In this document: piece by piece, positions 56,943 through 64,000 of the stretch
Layout: each line of letters opens with the position of its first letter
Numbering within the stretch: the first letter of the stretch is position 1
Translations under genes and position numbers: made by a program
NCBI GenBank assembly: GCA_001600875.1
Contig: BCLD01000001.1
Coordinates: 1,368,070-1,432,069, forward strand
Source: Solicoccozyma terricola
Taxonomy: Eukaryota > Basidiomycota > Tremellomycetes > Filobasidiales > Piskurozymaceae
Length of the DNA: 64,000 nucleotides
Direction of reading: 5' to 3'
Notes under the pieces: model-generated
Databases searched by the model: none
What the model was told of the DNA's origin: nothing
The model's input: only the letters and a program-made list of their open reading frames with translations

Positions 56943-59814
56943 TTACTTCCTGTAATCGAGATAAAACATCCGCCCCCCGTCTCGTTAGCGCCAGCCCATT
57001 TCCTCCCAAGTTCCACCCAGCCCAGAAAGAAAAAAGGAAACAACGTACCTGTAGAACTGTCGCTTAAAGTTGAAATACAACTGCAACACTCCTCTATCAA
57101 ATGAACTTCGGAAACCTCTAATATCCTCGCAAAAAAAAAAAGGGGGGAAAGAGAAGGATGAAAGAAAGCAGGCAAAAAAAAAAAAAAAAAAAAAAGTTAT
57201 AACCCGTGTCAAAAGACGTTTTCCTCCCACCCACCCCACTCCAACCGCCAAAGAAAAACGAGCTCTTTTCTCAAACTCACCGCTTATGACTATACTCCCA
57301 TTCCCTATCTACGATCTTGAACGCTATATCCTCATATGGAGGTCCGGCAGTGAACACTAAAAGACACGTATCTGGGTCATCTTTCTCTCGAATGAATTTG
57401 TACGATGGAGCGATGCTTTTGTCGCTGTTTTGAAAAAGAATTAGAGGATTCATACAAGGATCAGAAGGCGACACAAAAGAGGACATGGCGCGCGGAAACT
57501 TACATGAGATCAGGGTAGAAAATGTTGAACTTGTAACCCTGCACGACCTTGGGCGGTGGGTTATCGGAACTACGGTCGCAAGCGTTTCAGCAACCAAGAC
57601 TCCTCCCCTCTGATTAACGGATGCCTGAAACTCTCCCAACTCACTCATAATGCGTTTGATTATACTTGTTCCACTCAAATCCAGTATGCACTCGATTGAA
57701 AAACCTCGGTTTTCTCGGTCTATACTTGTCTTCCCAACTGTACGTCCCAGGATTAGCGATCCCTTCCTCAAGATTGAAGAATTCTTCATCTTCATCGAGG
57801 TTTTTCGCAGCTTCATCTCGGTATAGACGTTCAGCAGCCAGGTCGGAGAAGGAAGGTGCAGCGATCTCGTCGGTTGCTGCGACGGCTCGAACAGCACGAG
57901 GTACAAACGAAGTCGATGTGACGAGATGACGTGCGGAATACTGGGTTTTTTTTAGAGAAAATGAACGGTAACAAACGTGTTTTAGCTAGTCGCATCGCAA
58001 TTCGCGCGGCGGGGGCAGATCACCATCATCTCACTCACCAGAGCCCTCAAATCGTCCTCCTCGTTCACAATCGGCAACGCACGATCCTCGAACGGTAATT
58101 TCTTTGGCTCCAATAGTTCCGGACTCATTTCCCGATCATACGGCTCTCCGACCTCTTCCGCGACTTCCTCTTCCTCGGCGTCCTCCTCCACTGCCTCTGC
58201 ACGCATATCCCCACCGTAAACACCAGACGTTGTACCTTCGTTGGCCAGAGTCCCTCCCAGCTCTTCCTGGACTTTGAGAGCTTGTTCTCGTTGGCGATGG
58301 CGCAGCTGTTCGAGGCGGTTTTGAATGACGACAAGATGGATTTGGTGGAGTCGGCTCTGAAACGGATTCGATAGAGGAACACTCCCGATCAGTCGTCCAC
58401 TAGTCATTTCCAGAAATCCCTCGCTGATCTCTCTCACCTTTGCCTTCCACGTCTCCAAGCTCCTCAACAATCCCTCCCAATAATCAACGTCGATAGGTTC
58501 TCCGCTTGTCAACTTTCCACGGACGGTCGTCTCCAATGCCGTCAGTTGCTCGAAACTCTTGCCCTCGAGAAGTCGAGCGATATCGGCTTCGACGGTCGCG
58601 TTGGAAGATTGACCTTGTTGTGCTGCGAGACTAGGGTCGCGTTCCAGTTTGAGTTGACGCAGACGGTCCTTGCAAATGATTTGCATGCACTGGTGGGAGA
58701 AATCCACACAGAGTCAACTTGCATGCCAAAAAACAGTCCTGCCCGACCACCCCACTCACCTCCCAGAAATCAATATTCGTCGGACTCTTCTCCAACGACA
58801 GGTACATCCGAATGTCCGCATACAGCTCCTCGGTATCCTCAAGCGTCAAATTCTCAAAGATCAACCACGGTTCATCGATTTCCCACTCCAACCCAGCATC
58901 TTCCCACCCCCATCCATCGTCCTCATCATTCCCAAGCGCGACCGCACGCTTGTCTTTTGTCGCTGCAGAATCTGCGAATCGGAGGTTGATGGCTAGGAAA
59001 TCGATAGCTTTCGCTCGGTTTTCTCTCATTCGAATACCAGCACGGCGTCGTGATTGTTCCAGGTGGAAGTCATCCTCGCGAGCGACCCACTCAGCCATCT
59101 GAGCCGATTCAGCTAGACGTGCCATTCGTGATTCTTCCTCTTCGCGAAGCTCTCGCTCCACTTCCCTCTCGGCACGGCGTTTGTTCAGTCGCTCCAGCTC
59201 TTCCTGTAGGTGGTTGTATCCGTGACGTCAGTGACTATACACAACAATGACGGCCCGGCCAGGCCAGCTTGCCATACCCACCTTCGCTTCCAACCTTCTA
59301 ACCTGATCTCTCCGCGCCGCCTCCTGATCGCTGATTCCTGCCTTCTTCTCCTTCTCCCTCTTCTTGTGCCAACTAAATTGCTGACCAAGATTAGCGTCGT
59401 GGAATGGATTGTCTTCTGCCGAATACATAGATAGCTCTGCTACTTGTCGAGCCGCTTGCAATTCTTCCTCTCGCTTCTTGGCTGCTTTGGCTGCTTTGCG
59501 TGCGGCTCGATCGGGAGACACAGATCGTTCACTGGAAAAAGAAGGAGTGATTAGATGCGCTCTCCCCCCCCTCCCCCTTCTTCAATGTTGTAAGAAAAGA
59601 GCACTCACCGCTTCTCCTTCTTCTCTTTCTTCTCCTTCTTGTGAGTTCTCTCCCTACTCGTACTGCGGTCCCGCTTCCTGCTACTCGATTCCCTCTCCTT
59701 CCCTCGATCACGGTCATCATCCCTATGTCTATCTCGTCGACTATCCGACTCGTGTCGATCGCGACGGCGGTCGTCATCGGCGTAGTCGTCACGTTCCCGT
59801 CGAGACGATGACAT
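56943..59814 (-). CDS. CACTIN: Cactin, spliceosome-associated protein
   Basis: This conserved nuclear protein affects pre-mRNA splicing; 710 residues. Exons are 59609-59814, 59282-59531, 58760-59203, 58039-58689, 57645-57940, 57504-57569, 57281-57424, 57049-57117 and 56943-56949. The N-terminus is RS/KE-rich (MSSSRRERDD onward). The mid domain carries EDNPFHDANLGQQFSWHKK and DIRMYLSLEKSPTNIDFWE. The C-terminal Cactin domain has KYRPRKPRFFNRVHTGFEWN, YNQTHYD, VQGYKFNIFYPDLIDKSIAP, ACT-like DTCLLVFTAGPPYEDIAFKI, and REWEYSHKRGFRSSFDRGVL ending FNFKRQFYRK. The last exon is only 7 nt; without the last splice the protein would end in an unrelated 22-residue read-through. It lies 231 bp downstream of the GH47 gene, same strand. 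Confidence 0.92.
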
Positions 59815-60045
59815 TGCGTTGGAAGCTGGCTGTGGGTTGTCTGTGCAGCAAAGTTGAATGGTGACATGGGAGGTTTGAAGCTGAGTTGCCAGCTCGAGGA
59901 ATTGAAATTCCCGCGGTGCGCAGTTTATTTCGCACCGTGGTCGGAACAAGCTCTACCAGGAAAATACTATATATGCCATAATCATGTACAAGAACGGTCG
60001 TAAACGTCGTGAGGTCATCTATCATGATGCGCCGAGTCCCCAAGT

Positions 60046-63000
60046 TCAATCCTCTTGTGTTGGATTCTTGTTCATTACAGGAGGAGGTCGGGGTCCGAGT
60101 GGATTAACAAAGGGGACAGGCTGCCCGCCTGGGTTGAGTTCAAAAGTCGGCATTTTCAGCTAGCTCGCCGCCGACTGACAGCGATCTACCCACCATGCGT
60201 GCCCTGTTGAGAGGCTTCGCTTTGTACTAGATTATACCTGGATGTCAACTGCGCATCGGTACCTCGGCCTCGGTGACCAAGCCCCTCTTTCGCATCAGCA
60301 GGTCGTTTCCAGAATCCCTGAGATCCTGCATTAAGCCCCGGTCGAGCAATGAGAGGGTGCGCCTCTGAATGAGGGTATAGCCAATGGTAATTAGCGCCTA
60401 TGATTTAATGTGAGGCGGTGGATTCGGCACCCACCTGTGGTGAAGACATAGTCATCAAGCGATATCAGATCCGGTTCAGCCTGCAGCAAGTAATGATATC
60501 TGTTCGAATTTACCAGCGTAATTCAGTCGCTGATTCAGCTTTGCCATGGACTACCCACGTACTTGAAAGTCTCCGCGAAGACGAATGACTCCATATTGTC
60601 GCCTTGTGTGGGTTGCTTCATTCTCACGTCTGTCAATGAACTGTATCCGCCAGGAGCCAGAGCGGCTTTCGTCCAAGAGACGAACATGCGCCAGCCTTTG
60701 TCTTGCCATTTCTTGTCACCAGTAATTCGGTACCTGATCGTCACATAAAATTCAGCAAAGACGGCTAGCAATAGTGCTAATGACACGCACATGTAGAAAA
60801 CGCTCTCGATCGTTTCTGGTCGACCGAGGTACCTTTTATCCAACCACTTCGTGCCGGGTGGAATACCTCGAATGGTCCGGAGAGTCGTAGTCACTCCATC
60901 TTCAATCTTCGTGATATTCGGGAATGCGGAAGGGTCGGTAGCATCGAACCACATGACTTTCTCGGGTTGACATCCGGATGGTGTTGAGGCTCCCTTTTGT
61001 CGCGTGGAATGCAAACTTTAGCTACATCGAGAGACAGCGTGAACAAACAAATGGCTCACCATCCAGTAACAAGTCTGTGTCACCTTCTTTCCGTAATCAA
61101 GATCCTCCGGTCGATCTAACAGCTTTGCACCCAGTCCAAGCATAGCACCAGCGAAGCAGGTAAGGTGTTCAAGCTCAGCAGCGGCTGTGAGTAATACGAC
61201 CATCAGACATCGTATCATACAACCTGGTAGTCTTCATGTCCTCACGTGTACCCCTAGTGGTCGATCCGATAGTCTATAAGCAGCGACATCAGCTCACGAG
61301 GAAATCAAATCCAAGGCCAGACGCACTGCCAGGTCTCGCCACCCTCCCATGATCTCTATATCTTTGTATAATATCTTCTGAGCGACTTCTATCGCCGCGA
61401 TGTACATGTCCTTGTATTGCGTAGTAGCGCCACCGATCAATTGATGCTGCTTGATGAGATATTCGTAGTAGCTGTCGGCTTTGTAATGCGACGTACGATC
61501 TTCTCAGCGAGGTACGTAATTACGACTTTTAAGATTGCTTACCCATGCCTCCGAACGAGAATGATCCGGAAACTTCCGTCGGGTGCATCTGGCTCATGCC
61601 GTCGAACATACTAGGAAGGAGAGGTGGAAACTTGGATTTGGGAAGGATGTGAGTCTGGATCTGATCGATTGCGCGTTGTGCCTGCCAGCCAAAAGCAAGT
61701 CAGAGCTGCATCACAAAGTGACCAGGAGGTCAAATAACCTACTCGTTCAAAATACCAGGGATTCCCGGTGATCTGAGATAGCCGGGTCAACTCGAGGGTC
61801 ATTGAACCAACCTCTGCTAGGGATACCCTCCCGATCTCGAAGAAAGGCGCCTCGCTGTGCCATCGCCGTCAATCCCACGGTCAGGCTCTGAGGGAATCTG
61901 CGTTCTTCCTTCTTCTTGTCTCACCTCCCAGCGTCAAATCTGCCCATCAGCAATCCGGTCGGTGTGTCAAATCCTCTCGCCAACAATCTCCCCAAGTCTT
62001 CCGCTCTTTCCAACATCAACTGATCTCCACTGAGATCATACGCCCCAATCAAGCCTCCGAGATATCGAATCCCAGTCTCAAACGTCGCCACATGGGCTGT
62101 AGGATCTCTACCTTCCTTTTCTTCGGACTCGACGGAACCGTCCGTGGCGAATGTACGTTTCCCTCTAGCCCAATCTTTACCATTGATGAGGTGCAGATCG
62201 AGCTGGTTGACGTGAGGTCGACACAGATCGAACTCGGAAGAAAGCCCCATGATGAGTAGAGTCTCGAGGGAGTCGATGATTGAGGCTCCCCAATTCTGTA
62301 GGTAGCAACGAAGAGACTGTCATCCAGAGCCACGTTCATGCAGAAATGCACGAATGAAAACTGACCTGGAACGGATTGGAGGGGATTTTCGATACTGGTC
62401 TGACTTCATCGTGGCCTGTAAAGAATATTCATCGATGAGCTACTGCCACAAAAAAGAAACCCCCTCCAGCACCGCCAAATCCTACTCACCCCATGCATAC
62501 TGCTTATATTTCTGCCAAGCATAAGTAAACCCTCGCTTCACCGCCTCCTTCCTTCCCTCTCTGATCAGCTTCTGTGCTGAATCTTCTTTTTCATTCTCGA
62601 ATGGATACTGTATCCTTGGTATGTCCCTCTCCCTCTCGTTGTGAGTCGCAGCCTTCGCAAACCAATCCGGTGACGTCCAGGTGTTCACCCAAGCATTTTC
62701 ATCCAGTTCTATTTGCATTGGCGGTGGTTGAGGTCGAATTTGAGCTGGATGAGGATACAGCTCGGATAATAGATGTCGAGGAAATGGATGATAAACCGGT
62801 GGTGGGAGGTTGTGCACTTCTACGTCCGGTAAAATGGTTGAACCTGGGGGTAGATCATCCTCCGTCGGATTTTCTGGAGCTAACGCTTGTACCCACTCTG
62901 GGATGTCTAGACGCTCTCCCAGCGGTATTTCCCCTTGCCAATTATTCCATCTATACAACAGCTCTCGGTTGTTCATAGCCGTTTTATAAGCCCCAAGTAC

Positions 63001-63129
63001 AATCAGACATAATGTAGCGGCTACAATAGCCAGGAATTTGAACCTCCTGTGGAGGGTCGTTCGCGTGAACTGGGATAATGAAGAGACGAGGGAAAGAGGA
63101 GCAGACTCGAGATCAGAAGAGCGTATCAT
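60046..63129 (-). CDS. GH47 class I alpha-1,2-mannosidase family, type II membrane protein
   Basis: This glycosyl hydrolase trims alpha-1,2-mannose from N-glycans, or acts in ER quality control (EDEM-like). The first exons are 62490-63129, 62366-62415, 61925-62295, 61743-61854, 61543-61681 and 61327-61478; more follow, roughly 780 residues in all. An N-terminal anchor (FKFLAIVAATLCLIVLGAY, ~32-50) gives a type II topology, followed by a Pro-rich stem. Catalytic-domain landmarks are FTYAWQKYKQYAWGHDEVRP, NWGASIIDSLETLLIMGL, FETGIRYLGGLIGAYDLSGD, RLSQITGNPWYFERAQRAID, HLTCFAGAMLGLG, RPETIESVFYMYRITGDKKW and NMESFVFAETFKY. The product ends NPLGPRPPPVMNKNPTQED. Golgi/ER mannosidase versus EDEM cannot be decided by eye. 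Confidence 0.87.
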
Positions 63130-64000
63130 CTTGACAGTTGCAGAGAATTGTAGACGGGTGATGAAGTCTTGTAAGAGGCTGTGGAATCGGCGATTATCAA
63201 AGGTATTGACTGAGGGGTAGGTTCAGAGGTCGAGTTGATTGGAACGAGCGACACCAGCTCACCTATGTATAGTGTAAAGTCGTCTTTATGGTATCATAGG
63301 GTCGACGTCAAAGGCACACCTACAAAGGCAGAGCAACAGCAGACGAGCTGCGAATCGAGTTGGATAGACGCCTGACACAGCGGTGGGTACAGGGCGTGCT
63401 GTGCTCGAGGTGAGTCTAGCCGAAAGTGAGAAGCTTGCATTGGCTGCTGGGCTGGCGGAGTGTTGCGGACGGTGCTCCAGATGGACGTCGGCTCGGTAGT
63501 GATAGCTGGTGACAGCTGGTGACAGGTGGTGATGGTGGTGATGGTGGTTGGACTGACGGTGACGGTGATGCCCCCGCGTCAGACTCGCGTGCAGTCGAGG
63601 TGGGCCAGCAAGTGGCAAACGGCTGCTCGGAACATGGAATGGATAGAGAATCAGCGTAAGGCTGCTCTGGCTACTCTTTACAGCAAGCTATCATCTACAA
63701 GCGTATTCTACTGCAACTGCACACCACAACAACGGGGACGCACGCCCAAGCTTCGAGGTCTTATGTCTCTGCGTGCTCGGCTCGCCCACGTCACCTCCGC
63801 TCTCTTCGCATATCATAATACGGCGATCTCATCTCTGCGGTGACGGCGGGAGGTCTCTCTGTGATGTGTGCAGGGAATCAATGAGCACTTCTCGCTCATC
63901 TAGGAACGAGCACACACACACAAACGAGGTACTGACCATAGGAAGCTTCTTTATCTAACTGCTCTTGTATCTTCTACTGCCTTCTTTCGACGGCCTTACT
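63130..64000. other. Right edge, no supported gene
   Basis: 871 bp. Frames on both strands are open for about 105-110 codons (63286-63618 minus, with a His run; 63526-63843 plus) but lack any recognisable motif. A TGGTGA/TGGTGG repeat lies at about 63510-63550. It may hold the GH47 promoter and the edge of a neighbouring gene. Confidence 0.4.

Noticed and set aside
63286..63843. Two opposing ~105-110-codon frames at the right edge
   Set aside because: His-run and basic low-complexity composition, mutual overlap, and no recognisable homology.

Overview
The window is nuclear DNA from a fungus, most likely a basidiomycete yeast or dimorphic fungus of the Tremellomycetes (class inferred, not proven). 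The evidence is dense short introns (about 50-100 nt, GTGAGT-type donors, CTRAC-like branch points, up to 18 per gene), close alternating gene order, and protein families such as an eight-intron DIB1, a TEL1 kinase with its FATC tail split by an intron, and a RING-PH-VWA scaffold. There are two N runs (22487-22931 and 55925-55965) and one isolated N at 1844. I worked out exon boundaries by hand from frame, splice sites and family conservation. Where a full exon list is given, the summed length is divisible by three.

Left part (1-22 kb): the 3' half of HSE1 (ESCRT-0) converges on the mitoribosomal protein mL59. A cadherin-like membrane protein (Axl2 type) and the 2927-residue TEL1/ATM kinase follow on the + strand. 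Next come an L-rhamnose mutarotase, a decayed phenol-hydroxylase-like pseudogene and an enol-lactonase-like hydrolase, which converges on a Zn2Cys6-PAS regulator of the Rds2/Ert1/AcuK type. Upstream of that regulator lies a 29-bp tandem repeat array and the larger assembly gap.

Middle (23-43 kb): the DEAD-box helicase DBP2, whose 977-nt intron is far longer than its others; TFIIF beta (TFG2); MSS51 (COX1 expression); DIB1 (U5 snRNP); an intact phenol-2-monooxygenase-like flavoprotein; a small hypothetical gene; RPL37 with an ATG-only first coding exon and a 6-nt microexon; the importin KAP123; and the RNA polymerase III subunit RPC9.

Right part (44-64 kb): a 1909-residue Ste5/Far1-type scaffold (RING-PH-VWA) lies next to a STE20/PAK kinase on the same strand, both families being pheromone-pathway components. 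They are followed by Cactin (splicing) and a GH47 alpha-mannosidase (N-glycan processing or glycoprotein quality control). The last ~870 bp has no gene I can support.

Most genes are housekeeping. The accessory part is 15.5-19.2 kb together with 31.4-34.6 kb, where aromatic- and sugar-catabolism families occur, one of them as a pseudogene.
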